From NCBI GenBank assembly GCA_016802295.1, contig JAESIW010000162.1, forward strand, positions 227,802 through 291,801: 64,000 bases of DNA. Direction: 5' to 3'. The stretch is from Brachionus rotundiformis (taxonomy: Eukaryota > Rotifera > Eurotatoria > Ploima > Brachionidae). Position numbers and translations under genes: made by a program. Positions 10,963 through 22,000 of the stretch are shown here, one piece after another; the stretch's first letter is position 1; every line of letters starts with the position of its first letter. The notes beneath the pieces are model-generated. The model searched no databases and had not been told where the DNA came from. It saw only the letters and a program-made list of their open reading frames with translations.

Positions 10963-12411
10963 ATGTTGGGCAAACAATTGAACAAAATTCTGATCGGACC
11001 AAGCACTCGATTTTTGGCACTGTCTCGAAATGCTTCGAGCGAGGCCAAAATTCAAAATCCGGACAAATTCTCCCAGCTAAAGGATCTCAAGCTGCGTCCA
11101 CTGTACCTGGATGTCCAGGCTACATCACCGACGGACCCGCGAGTCCTTGACGCCATGTTGCCCTACATGACCAACATGTACGGCAACCCGCACTCCAGAA
11201 CTCACGCGTACGGCTGGGAAAGCGAAAAAGCAGTCGAGGAGGCCCGAGAAGTACTCGACTAGCCAATTTAATTCTATCACTCATTAACTCATTAATTACT
11301 TTTAGGAAGTAGCCAAATTGATTAATGCAGATCCAAAGGAAATCATATTCACCAGCGGTGCTACCGAGTCGAACAACATCGCGGTCAAAGGTGTAGCCAG
11401 ATTCTACAAAGACTCCAAAAAGCATGTAATTGCCACCCAAATTGAACACAAATGTGTCCTTGATTCATGCAGAGCCTTGGAAATGGAGGGTTTTAAGGTC
11501 ACCTATTTGCCAGTCAAACAAAATGGACTGATTGACTTGGAACTGCTTGAAAAATCAATTCAACCAGACACTTCTTTGGTCTCAATAATGGCTGTGAATA
11601 ATGAAATAGGTGTTTTGCAGCAAATTGATGACATTGGTAGCATTTGCCGCTCGAAAAAAGTATTCTTTCATACAGACGCTGCCCAGGCAGTTGGTAAATT
11701 GCCAGTTGATGTGCAAAAGTCCAAAATTGATTTAATGTCAATTAGTGGTCATAAGTTGTATGGTCCTAAAGGAGTTGGTGCTTTGTATGTGAGGCGCAAG
11801 CCGAGAGTCAGGCTAGAGCCGATTCAAAGCGGAGGCGGCCAAGAGCGAGGAATGAGAAGTGGAACCGTACCGACCCCGTTGGTCGTCGGTTTGGGCACTG
11901 CTTGCCGAATAAGTAGAGAAGAGATGCAAGTAAGAACAGAAAATAAATAAGATAATTAAGTGAACCATTTTTAACCATGTTTAAGTATGACCAAGAGAGA
12001 ATAAAAAAGCTGTCTCAACGATTGATAGACAAGATAACTGGTGAATTGAGTCATGTGGTGGTTAATGGTGATCCGGACCATCGTTACCCAGGATGTGTAA
12101 ATATTTCGTTTGCTTTTGTGGAAGGCGAGAGCTTGCTAATGGCCTGCAAGAACATAGCCCTCTCGTCAGGCAGTGCATGCACCTCGGCATCACTGGAGCC
12201 AAGCTATGTTCTGAGAGCAATCGGTGCTGATGACGAACTGGCCCATTCGTCCATTCGTTTTGGCATCGGCAGATTCACCAGCGAGCAAGAAATTGACTAC
12301 ACTGCCGAACAGACAATCAAGCATGTCAAGACGCTCAGAGATATGAGTCCTTTGTGGGAAATGGTACAAGATGGTATTGATCTAAAGTCCATTAAATGGA
12401 GCCAACATTAA
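10963..12411 (+). CDS. NFS1: Mitochondrial cysteine desulfurase (NFS1/IscS type, 445 aa)
   Basis: Three exons, 10963-11250, 11306-11929 and 11986-12411, separated by 55- and 56-bp introns, both in phase 0. The enzyme is PLP-dependent and removes sulfur from cysteine as a persulfide for Fe-S cluster assembly on ISCU, with partners ISD11 and frataxin, in mitochondria. Visible motifs: a basic, Ser/Arg-containing N-terminus consistent with mitochondrial targeting; YLDVQATSPTDPRVLDAMLP; GNPHSRTHAYGWE; SGATESNN; HTDAAQAVGK; the PLP lysine in SISGHKLYGPKG (about Lys246); GGGQERGMRSGT; the catalytic cysteine loop SSGSACTSAS (about Cys369); and the C-terminus DGIDLKSIKWSQH that binds the scaffold. Length and motif order fit eukaryotic NFS1 throughout. 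The first intron removes an in-frame stop, which confirms splicing. Confidence 0.97.
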
Positions 12412-12809
12412 GAATCAATAGATTTATAGTAATCACTTAGAAACCTAATAATAAAAATAATTTTTATCTTGTTTAATATAATTTTTTTTTATCTCAAAAA
12501 CCATTATTATTGATATTTTTGAGAAACAATATTAATAAAAAAAATTTTATTTAAATAATGAAAAATTATTATAGTTCAGAATCTATTCTATCTGTTATTT
12601 TAGAAAAGAGTTTGGAAAAACAATTTATGCTGCTGAATTGTCCTAAATTTAAAAAAACAATTTTTTGTTTAGTTAATAATTTACATTTTATAAGACAAAT
12701 TTTATTCAAATTATTATTTTTTGTGCATGAAATAAAAAATATTTAAATTTTGAAAAAAAAACATGATCTTGAGTTTATTATTTAAAAAATATAAAAATTT
12801 AATATTAAA
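12412..12809. other. AT-rich spacer, NFS1 3' end and promoter of first RRM paralogue
   Basis: 398 bp, nearly all A/T. Several AATAAA-like strings follow the NFS1 stop. The segment found upstream of the second RRM paralogue (about 15950-16330) is not recognisable here. Confidence 0.45.
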
Positions 12810-13976
12810 ATGATTAAAAAAAAGGAAAATTTAAAGACCAAAAAAGTGGCTATGGGACCTCAAGTGGTTCAAAAAAAAGATAATATAAAAAAGGACAAGA
12901 CTAATGCTAAAAAAAATCCAGAGATTAAAAAGCCAGAAGTTCCAAAGCCAAAGGTGGAAGGCAAGAATAAGGTGAAGAATGGTAAAAAAGAAACAGTGGT
13001 CAAGAAGGAAGAGAGTGAACCAGTGAACCAAGAGAGCACGCCAAGCAAGCAGAAAGCCGCCGATGCTTGCACCTTGTTTCTCAAATCTTTGCCAAATGAT
13101 GTAACCGAGGAGGAAATTAGGTCCCTGTCGGCCGATATCCAAGAGGTCAGAATTAAAGCGCTTAAAAAAAAAGATGGTAAACAGCCGCCATTTGCCTATG
13201 TTGAATTTGAGAATGAGGAAAAAACTGATAAAAATCACAAAGAGTTGCAGCATAAAAAAATCCGCGACAAAGAGATCCAGGTTGATTATGTTGGTGACAA
13301 AAGTTCTTATGTAAAGCCTGATCCACCTGTTAAGCAAAAAGGAAATGATAAAGATCTAAAAAAATTACACATTGGTGGTATTGATAAGAATGCAACACAG
13401 AACGATTTAAGAAAAGTGTTCAAAAATTGTCAAAATTTCTCTTTGGCTACTAAACAAGATACCAAGTTAAATCTTGGTTTTGCATTTGCGACATATAATA
13501 GCCAAGAGGAAGCTAAAAAAGACCTTGAATCTCTAAATGGAACAGATTTTAATGGAAAAAAATTAAAAATTAGCTATGCTTTTAAAAAACCAGAGCCTAA
13601 AAAGAAGCAGGAGGCTGTGGCAAAGACTGATGAACCAGCTAATAAAAAATTGAAAAATGTAAAAGGTGAACAAGTGGTCAAGAAGGAAGAAGAGAAAAAG
13701 AAAGAAACTCCTGTTACCAAAATGAATGGTAAAGCTAAACAGGAAGAGAACAAAAATGGAAAAAGAAAATTAGAAGAAGAAGATGAGGATGAAGAGGATG
13801 AAGACGACGAAGATGATGAAATGGAAGCTGATGAAGATGAGGACGATGAGGAAGAAGATGATGAAGAGGACGATGATGATGAGGATGATGAGGACGATGA
13901 TGACGAGGATGATGAAGAAGATGAGGATGGTGATGATGATGAAGATGACGACGATGATGAGGAAGATGATGAATAA
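12810..13976 (+). CDS. Two-RRM protein with acidic C-terminal tail, copy 1 (388 aa)
   Basis: A single-exon ORF. Layout: Lys-rich N-terminus 1-80; RRM1 about 87-160 (TLFLKSLPNDVTEEEIRSLS as RNP2 region, PPFAYVEFE as RNP1 region); RRM2 about 184-255 (KKLHIGGIDKN, LGFAFATY); a Lys/Glu linker; and an almost uninterrupted Asp/Glu tail from about 317 to the end. Paired RRMs with a long acidic run resemble nucleolin-type nucleolar RNA-binding proteins, though nucleolin has the acidic part N-terminal and four RRMs, so orthology is not claimed. A role in nucleolar or chromatin RNA binding is inference. A close paralogue follows in the same orientation at 16579; linker, tail and 3' UTR are nearly identical between the two while both RRM cores differ. 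Confidence 0.88.
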   Translation: MIKKKENLKTKKVAMGPQVVQKKDNIKKDKTNAKKNPEIKKPEVPKPKVEGKNKVKNGKKETVVKKEESEPVNQESTPSKQKAADACTLFLKSLPNDVTEEEIRSLSADIQEVRIKALKKKDGKQPPFAYVEFENEEKTDKNHKELQHKKIRDKEIQVDYVGDKSSYVKPDPPVKQKGNDKDLKKLHIGGIDKNATQNDLRKVFKNCQNFSLATKQDTKLNLGFAFATYNSQEEAKKDLESLNGTDFNGKKLKISYAFKKPEPKKKQEAVAKTDEPANKKLKNVKGEQVVKKEEEKKKETPVTKMNGKAKQEENKNGKRKLEEEDEDEEDEDDEDDEMEADEDEDDEEEDDEEDDDDEDDEDDDDEDDEEDEDGDDDEDDDDDEEDDE

Positions 13977-14220
13977 ATCATTTTAGTGTAATATCTAATT
14001 GGTTTTGTTTTAGTTAAATAAAAATTTTTAAAACTAAATTTATCTTGTAATATTGTATTAAATAAAGTACTATATATTGTGAAAAGTATTAAATATTTAA
14101 ATACCTTTCACCTTGAATAAAGATACTTAATACAAGCATGTGTTTGGACAGTCGTCTGTGTAAAGAGATTTGGTATCACGATATGAAGTAAACTCAAGTG
14201 AACAATTCAGATTGGGTTCT
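13977..14220 (+). other. 3' UTR and downstream flank of RRM copy 1
   Basis: The first ~70 bp after the stop (TAAATCATTTTAGTG onward, with an AATAAA) match the sequence after the stop of copy 2 (17926 onward) almost base for base, so the duplication includes the polyadenylation region. The rest has no recognised feature. Confidence 0.7.
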
Positions 14221-15626
14221 ACCCAGAAACCAATTTCCATCTAGATTTTTACTAGGATCCTATCAGGATTCCGGATCTTTTCTGGCCAATTTTCTTAACC
14301 AGCTTAGTACAGGATTCTATGCCGCACTGGCTAACAGAAATTCCTTAAAGTTCTCAAAAGCTGATAGGATTTCATAAGATCTTATTAAGTCCTTTGTAGT
14401 TTAAAGATCATTTTTATTAATTGTATTTCAAGAAAATAAAAATGTGTCAAACAGATAAAAAATATAAAAAAAAATCAAATAAAATAAACAAGTCCATCCA
14501 ACTTCTATTTATCAGAGAATTTTTTCTTTTACTTAAGAATGTCTAAGTTTAGACCAACTTTATTTTAGAATTCGTTGGAAAAGTTCAAAGGTAAACAATA
14601 GCAACGAAATAAAAATTTAAATTTCTAATTAAGTTTTTACCAACTTATCAGTTTTATTTTCTAATAAAAAACGGTATTAATAAATGGTATCATATTAATT
14701 TTAAGTTTTAATTATAATTAGTGATTGCTAGATAATTTCATTCAATAAGCGAGAATAATCTATTAATTATTTTTTTTCTAATTAAAGATTGCTATAAATT
14801 ATCTAATAGTTACTTTTCTTGTTCATAAAATTTTTAACATTATCAACAAATCTTTTATATCCTTTCATTTCAATATTCAAATTTGAAAACGAATAAAAAG
14901 GTTGATTCAATTCAATTGAAATAAAGACGCGGCATTTTTAACTGTAAGAGTAAGAATGTTGTCATGTCTTTTAACCTGGCTAACGAGCTTTGATTTTTCG
15001 TCCAAGACAACCATATTAAATTTTTGAAAGTATAAAGTATATTAATAAATAAAACAAAAATAAACTAATAAAAATCTAAAAAAAAAAAACAAATAAAACA
15101 ATAATTATAAAATATTCATTCTAAAACTAAATGCAAAAAAAGCATGCTGATGTCTTGATTCAATGCAGTTGGTGGCTGTCGATTGGGACTTGGTTCACTC
15201 TTTTAAGGGTCTTCATCCTAGACAGGCTCCGAGTCATCAGAATTTTCACCATCTACATCTTTGGCTTCTGTATCTTTAAATTTTGAAAAAGACAATGCTC
15301 TCTTAATTAAAAGAGGTTTTGACTCTGGATGGAAGCGAGTCTATCTTCTTACACAATTCATTCAAAATGCCAGACGATTCTTTATTTTATAAATTTAAAT
15401 TTAAAGTTAAAAATTAATTTTAAACCATTCAAAATTTTGAGAAGATGTTTGAAAAGATTTCATTTAGGATTCCAATAGGAAACTTAATAAAACTCTTTAA
15501 ATATCTTGGCCAGATGGAAAAAAATAAAAATTTAGTCAAGATCTCTATAAGATCCCATTAAGAATCTTGTTCCTATTAACTCCTGAAAGTTCTGGCAAGA
15601 TCCTAGATAGAAATTGGTTACTGGGT
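14221..15626. mobile_element. Probable DNA transposon with ~25-bp terminal inverted repeats
   Basis: The left end ACCCAGAAACCAATTTCCAT and the reverse complement of the right end, ACCCAGTAACCAATTTCTAT, agree at 18 of 20 bases, and both continue CTAG. Within the first and last ~200 bp, motifs of the type AAGATCTTAT and GGATCC/GGATTC recur, as subterminal repeats do in DNA transposons. The 1406-bp interior keeps only short broken coding stretches on the minus strand (for example near 15217-15320 and 14935-15010) and no transposase-length frame, so the copy is non-autonomous or decayed. It lies between the two tandem RRM genes; removing it makes the gene spacing (3769 - 1406 = 2363 bp) close to the period of the duplicated flanks (~2280 bp). 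Superfamily and target-site duplication are unresolved. Confidence 0.65.
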
Positions 15627-15939
15627 AAGTGAAGTCTTTTCTCAACTCAAAAACAACGCAAAAATGGCTTCAAATTCTGGACAGCTGGGTGATTTAGAAG
15701 GTTATACACTGTGTCTTTAAGACGATTTCTTGAATACTTGAATACATCAGCTTGGAATCATTGGCAAAACAAAGACATTAAACGACTATAACATATCCAT
15801 AGTGGAACAATCAATTATCTCTCTCAAGATTAGCATAAATTAGTATCCCTAAGCATTAAAGTAGAAGGAAAAGATAAACATGGCTTCTCAGATTCAAGTC
15901 AAGCTTTATATATTTCATTTGTATTAGAATACTTTTGAA

Positions 15940-16560
15940 GATTGTTGCCATGAAGCTAGATTGCTGGATAGATTGATAGGCAAATTCAAGTTTTATTTGG
16001 TCATTTAGGCGCTTAAATAATTTTAAATAATAAAAATTAATTAAAGAAAAATATAAGGGTATTATAAGATTTTAGGTTCATTTAAAAAAAAGGAAATTTT
16101 CTAAATATTTTAGTAGAGACTAGACTTTACCAACTTTTCCAACTAAAATTTTTAACTTCATTTTCAATAGTTAGAAATTAAATAAAAATATAAATTAAAA
16201 TTTTACTTAAAATTCAATTAAGCTGTAAATTGGTAAATGCGGATTTAAGCTCCCAAGAAAAAACTCACTTAATTTCCAACATGGATAAATGGTGGAAAAA
16301 TAAGCATTTTTACCATCAAAAATCTATTCCTCAAAAACTTAATAAATATAATTAAAATTTAAAATAAGTAAATTTTTATTTTAAGACAAAAGCTGGTCTC
16401 TTATTAAGATAACTTTAAGAAAATATTTAGTAAATTTTGCATTAAATATGCTCGCACGTGCAAATATACCTAAAATATAAGAGTAAAATGCTTAAAAAAA
16501 TATTATAAATTGAGTTGAATTTTAAAATGGTAGCCATGTGTTTAAACTAAATTTTTAATT
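15940..16560 (+). repeat. Upstream flank of RRM copy 2, partly repeated downstream
   Basis: The segment with GCTAGATTGCTGGAT (about 15955), TTTTATTTGGTCATTTAG (about 15990) and AAATGCGGATTT (about 16238) recurs in order, with many substitutions, at about 18040-18540 behind copy 2. It is therefore part of the tandem-duplication unit and probably contains the copy 2 promoter. No specific promoter element was recognised. Confidence 0.6.
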
Positions 16561-16578
16561 TTAATAAAATAGATAAAA

Positions 16579-17880
16579 ATGATCAAGAAACCGGAAAAGG
16601 TTAAAGCCAAAAAGCAACAAAATCAAGCCGAGGCGAACAAAAAGGCTGAGGCAGTCAAGCCAAAGCCTAACCTGAAGAAGCAGCAAGAAAAGAAGAAGGT
16701 TGAGAAGCCTGCTCAGAAAGAGGAGGGAAAGAAAAAGCCGGAACAGCCAAAGCCAAAGGTGGAAAAGCCAGTTGTGAAGGAGGAGGAAAAGCCAGAAGTT
16801 CCAAAGCCAAAGGTGGAAGGCAAGAATAAGGTGAAGAATGGTAAAAAAGAAACAGTGGTCAAGAAGGAAGAGAGTGAACCAATGAACCAAGAGAGCACGC
16901 CAAGCAAGCAGAAAGCGGCCGATGCTTGCACCTTGTTTCTCAAATCTTTGCCAAATGATGTCACCGAGGAGGAAATTAGGTCCCTGTCGGCCGATATCCA
17001 AGAGATCAGAATAAAACGTTCCAGAAAAAGTCTCAACAATAAAAATAAAAAAGCCAAGCCATTCAACTTTGCCCATATTGAATTTGTATCAGAGGAAATA
17101 GCTAATAAAAATTACAAAGAATTGCAGCATAAAAAAATCCGCGACAAAGAGATCCAAGTTGATTATGTTGGTGACAAAAGTTCTTATGTTAAAAAAGAGA
17201 CAAAGAAAAAAGATCAACCAAAAGAAAAAGATTTGAAAAAACTTCACATAAGTGGCTTTGAGAAGACCACTGCCGAGTCCGATTTGAAAAAGTTATTCAA
17301 AAATTTCACCGAGTTTAGTTTGCCAGTGAGAAAAGATACCAAATTGAACTTTGGATTCGCATTTGTCACATTTGCGAATGAGCAAGATGCCAAAAAAGCA
17401 CTTGAGGCAGTAAATGGCAAAGAATTGCAGGGCAAAAAGTTGGCAGTTGACTATTCTTTTAAAAAACCAGAGCCTAAAAAGAAGCAGGAGGCTGTGGCAA
17501 AGACTGATGAGCCAGCTAATAAAAAATTGAAAAATGTAAAAGGTGAACAAGTGGTCAAGAAGGAAGACGAGAAAAAGAAAGAAACTCCTGTTACCAAAAT
17601 GAATGGTAAAGCTAAACAGGAAGAGAACAAAAATGGAAAAAGAAAATTAGAAGAAGAAGATGAGGATGAAGAGGATGAAGACGACGAAGATGATGAAATG
17701 GAAGCTGATGAAGATGAGGACGATGAGGAAGAAGATGATGAAGAGGACGATGATGATGAGGATGATGATGAAGATGATGATGAAGATGAAGAGGATGATG
17801 AGGATGATGATGACGAGGATGATGAAGAAGATGAGGACGGTGATGATGATGAGGATGATGAAGAAGATGACGATGAAGAA

Positions 17881-17925
<45 letters not shown>

Positions 17926-17928
17926 TAA
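16579..17928 (+). CDS. Two-RRM protein with acidic C-terminal tail, copy 2 (449 aa)
   Basis: Single-exon paralogue of the gene at 12810. It has a longer Lys/Pro/Glu-rich N-terminus (about 30 more residues), RRM1 about 117-195, RRM2 about 216-295 (KKLHISGFEKT, FGFAFVTF), a Lys/Glu linker and an acidic tail of about 90 residues. The tail is longer than in copy 1 because GAT/GAA codons expanded; the last 15 or so codons before the final GAA are a pure GAT run. DNA identity with copy 1 is patchy: nearly complete over codons 71-136, over a block covering KELQHKKIRDKEIQVDYVGD, and from the end of RRM2 to the 3' UTR, but low in the RRM cores. Nucleolar RNA binding is a guess from the layout. Confidence 0.88.
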
Positions 17929-19080
17929 ATCATTTTAGTGTAATATCTAATTGGTTTTGTTTTAGTTAAATAAAAATTTTAAAAACTAAATTTATCTTTC
18001 ATTTAATAAATTAATTTTTTTTAATAAAATTGGCAATTTTAAGGTTTTATTTGGTCATTTAGTGAGCTCAATTGTTGAAAATTCAAATTTTGGACAAATG
18101 TTTTTTCTTAAATAAATTTTCTGTTGAATCCAATGCCAATTTTGGTCAAAATAATGATAATTTTTTAGTCTTCTTTCATTCGTATTAGATAACCTAATCG
18201 CAACATCATCATTTTTGACCATGACTGCCATGATGCTAGATTGCTGGATTGATAGATTGGCAAATTAAGGCATTTATTGCACTTAAATTATTAATTTGAC
18301 ATTTAATTTTATTTAAAAATATTTCTTATAAATTAATTAATTATTGAAGATTAGAATTTTAGCCATAGCCTTAGAACAAAATCAAAATTTTTTAACTTTA
18401 TTTTCTTAATATATAAATTAAAATTGTTTAAAAAATTTAGTCAAGTTATAAAATGATAAATGCGGATTTTAGTTACTAAGAACTTAACTCACTTTAATTT
18501 TAATATATATAAATCCTAAATTATCTTTTTTTTTGTACGAAATTAAGATTCTAGCTCAACCTAATTTCCTGTTGACCATGGTTGTACTGATAGCAGATTT
18601 CTTTTTTATCTTTTAATTTTTTACAAATCTTTACAAATTAATGCCGGCAAATTGGATATTTTTAGATAATAAACATGATAGTCTAAATTTATTAATAATT
18701 TTATTTACAACAGAAAAAATATTATCATTTTATTAGTGATGATTTTAAAACAACTATTGTCTTGATGGTTTATCTCTGTTTTTCCACCAAGGTTAATATT
18801 AATGTTAAATATTTGTTTTTCTTTTTTACCTTTTTCAACCACCATCAATCACTTAACCTAATAATAGAAAATAATGAGCCATCTTATTCCAATTTTTGCC
18901 TCATTTCTGATAATAAGCCTAGCCAGAGACTCTTTTATTAACTGTAAAACCACATTAAAAAGGCGCTTTAATATCTAATTTAATTTAATTTAATACAGTT
19001 GATAGTAAATTAAATTTAAAATTAATTATCATATATATCAATAACCGAAATGCATGTACCAGAATCGGTATTGATTTGGA
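17929..19080. other. Spacer with degenerate repeat of the RRM copy 2 upstream flank
   Basis: The first ~70 bp are the copy 2 3' UTR. About 18040-18540 repeats the flank found upstream of copy 2 (GCTAGATTGCTGGATTGATAG near 18235, AAATGCGGATTT near 18461), as if another tandem unit had begun or lost its gene. At 18874-18978 a 34-codon frame starts with a hydrophobic MSHLIPIFASFLIISLA stretch that looks like a signal peptide but joins to no exon I can find. The right end is the promoter region of the MACPF gene. Confidence 0.5.
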
Positions 19081-22000
19081 ATGAATTGGTTTTTGGTTGT
19101 GTATCTAATTGGACTTTTGAAGAACTATCTGTCAAGTGATTATGACGATGATGGAGTTTCTATTGAAGAAGAGGAAGTAGAAGAAATGGCACCAAATGAG
19201 TCCCTGTTGAACTCTTATAAAAAATTTCTAAATAATCATAAGGACTTTTCAAGTCGTTTAAAAAGAGATACAGATAACTTTCTAAATTCATATATTAAAA
19301 ATTTAAAAGATGTAAATTTTTTAATTTTTTATTTAAATTTTAAATTAAAAAATAAATTAAATAATCAGGACCAGGAAATAGTTTTATCACGTGGTACAGG
19401 CTTTAAATCGGACAGCAGGTTCAAATCAGGCGATGTGCATATCAGAAAAAATAGCAAGTAAGATAATAGATAATTATTTCTCATTATAATTGAATTGAAA
19501 AAGCTCTAACGAGTCTCCTGAAGTAACCGAGTCGAGCAAGCTTAAATTTTCGTATCCATTCGGTCTAGGCTCCTTTTTGCTAAGTGGATGCTACCAGTTC
19601 ACAGGCATGCCAGAGACCAAGTCCACCGACGAACCATTCGTGTCCGACGAGGACGCTCAATTTGACTCTGGTGACTTTAGACGCAAAAAAAGAGCCTCGG
19701 CACAAACAAACTACACAGATATGAAAAGTTTTTGTAGCAGATATGCCAAGCTTGAGAGTGTCACCGAATGCAAGGTAAATTACCATCTATCCATTAACCA
19801 AATTTATCTATCTATTTTAATATGAAGAAAATAATTCCCGGAGCTTATACTTTGGGCACTGGTTTTGACATTAAGTACGAGAATAGCGAAAATTCTCGCA
19901 GAAAATCGGTCATCACTCGCTACTGCAATTATCAAAAATAGTATTTTTTTAATAAATAATTTAAAAAAACTTTTTTTTTCTATTTTTTCTTTAATTGTTA
20001 TCTATCAGCTTTAACCAGCACACTGTGCCTGATATAATGACTGCCAATGGCATCTACGATACCAAGACTCAGACAACCACATTTGGCGAGTCCTCGGATT
20101 ACATGAAATTTGTGGCCAGTCGGTCCAATTTGGACCGCTATACGAACATTTTTTCGTAAGTGTCTCATCTTATTTAGAGATAATTCTAATTATTTATCTA
20201 GTTCGGACTCAAAGAACGCCTACGGAGGAGCCAATAATCAAAAAATTCTTTCACCAGGCTACGATTTTTCAGACGAAAAGACCCATCGGGACAATAAGTT
20301 TAACCAAAATGTCAACAAAGAAACAGCTTCATCGGACTATTGGCTTTTTCAAATCCAATCAACTGTTTTAATGTAAATAAAAGACAATTAATAGACCAAT
20401 TTTATTAATCTTAATTTTTTTTAAATTAATAATGATAATAAATATTTAAAAAAAAAAATTAATTTATTTAAGATATGATTTAATATTGGATCAAATCCGG
20501 CCATGGAATTTGGACCCGGAGTTTTTGGTCGATTTTCTATCGTTGCCAGAGAGCTATTTTTACGAAGATGCGCCAGAACGATTTGGTACATGCTAAACAA
20601 TAAAGATATAAATTTTATTATGAATTTTTTTCTAGACAAATTTATCCTTAGGTACGGAACCCATGTGGTTGTGTCGGCCAAATTTGGTGGCGAGTTCAAA
20701 ATAATGCACACCATGCACAAGACCAAGACATCCAGCATAGAGACCTTTTCGCAGCAATGTATCCAGGACAGCATGAAAATGTTCAGCAGAAGCTGGAATA
20801 TGAGAGCAAATGCGTTTTTAGCCAATGTTATGGTAAAAAAAGAAAACACCAAAAGTGACACCAACAAACAGGATAAAAAGCTAGACAAAGAAAAAGGCGA
20901 CACGTAAGTTGAAAACATGGCAAAATTGGCGATAACATGGTAATTTTGGTTGTTTCTTAAAGCAAGCAGAGCGAATATGCCAGCACTTATATATCAGTGA
21001 AAGGTGGTAGTCAAGAGGTAGCAGCCATTGTGGCCAATTTGAACCAGCCTGATTTTGGCGACACATTCATCGGATGGCTTAAAACAGTGCACAAATATCC
21101 GCGAGCCTTTGACTTCAAATACGAGTCCATAGTTTCTATACTGGACATTAACGTGGCCATGCTATTTGCCCACATGGGAGACAAAGAACGCAAAATCTGT
21201 GCAGACTATGCCAAAAAACACTGCAAATTTGGCTTTAGCATTGAAGAATTTGAGACCAAATGGCGAAACAAGCTCAACTCACTCAAATTTGCCATAACTG
21301 TTTACCTAAAAGAACCAAGTGGTCTAACATCGACAAAATTTTTCATCAAAAAAGGCACTGCTGAGTGCCGATTTAACATCTTGAATTACATATCGCCAAG
21401 TAGGGATCATTTAATGAACAATGGCAAGGAATTCCTGCTCACAATGAATCTAAATGAAGATGAGTCAATGGAATCGAACAGCTCTTTGCCAAGAGATGAG
21501 TTTTCATTTAGGAAAAATGACGAAATAAACTTCATGAAGAGAAATGAATTTTGGCTAGCCAAGAGAAAGACAGATATTTATACTTATCAGTCGGCCAGAC
21601 TGGTCAACGAGCCGTTCAAAAGCTCGCACAAAAATTACCTAAACATATTTGGTCTTGTACTGGAATACAATGAAAATGATTCGACTGTGTCCGTGGCCAA
21701 TTTGAACCAAGTGCTGCACGAATACTCCATCAAGACAAACTGTTTGTTTAAGATAAAAGCATTTAGGTTGTCCAACAGTACCATGCTAAGTCCTTTCATA
21801 TCTCTGGACATCAAGTCAGTAAGTAGCCATTCGTTCAAGAGAAATGGTAGACTTAGGAGACAGAGCAATGCAAGAAGATGCAAGAGAATACACAAATCGC
21901 TGCTGATTGGTATGAACAATGTGAAAAATTTGAATCCATTTTGGATCAGGCTTTGGAATAAAGTGATTGGTGTAGTGGATTATTTGGATCCGATTCAGTT

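Noticed and set aside
13574..13981. Long poly-serine frames on the minus strand (also 17451-17933)
   Set aside because: They are the reverse complement of the Asp/Glu tails of the RRM paralogues (GAT/GAA read as ATC/TTC and shifted to TCA/TCT); no independent evidence of coding.
14935..15320. Minus-strand coding-like stretches inside the 14.2-15.6 kb element
   Set aside because: Short, in the wrong order for one gene, and interrupted by stops and shifts; at best relics within the transposon.
18874..18978. Signal-peptide-like small ORF upstream of the MACPF gene
   Set aside because: Its only donor-like site does not join in phase to any later exon, and the ATG at 19081 already supplies a signal peptide.
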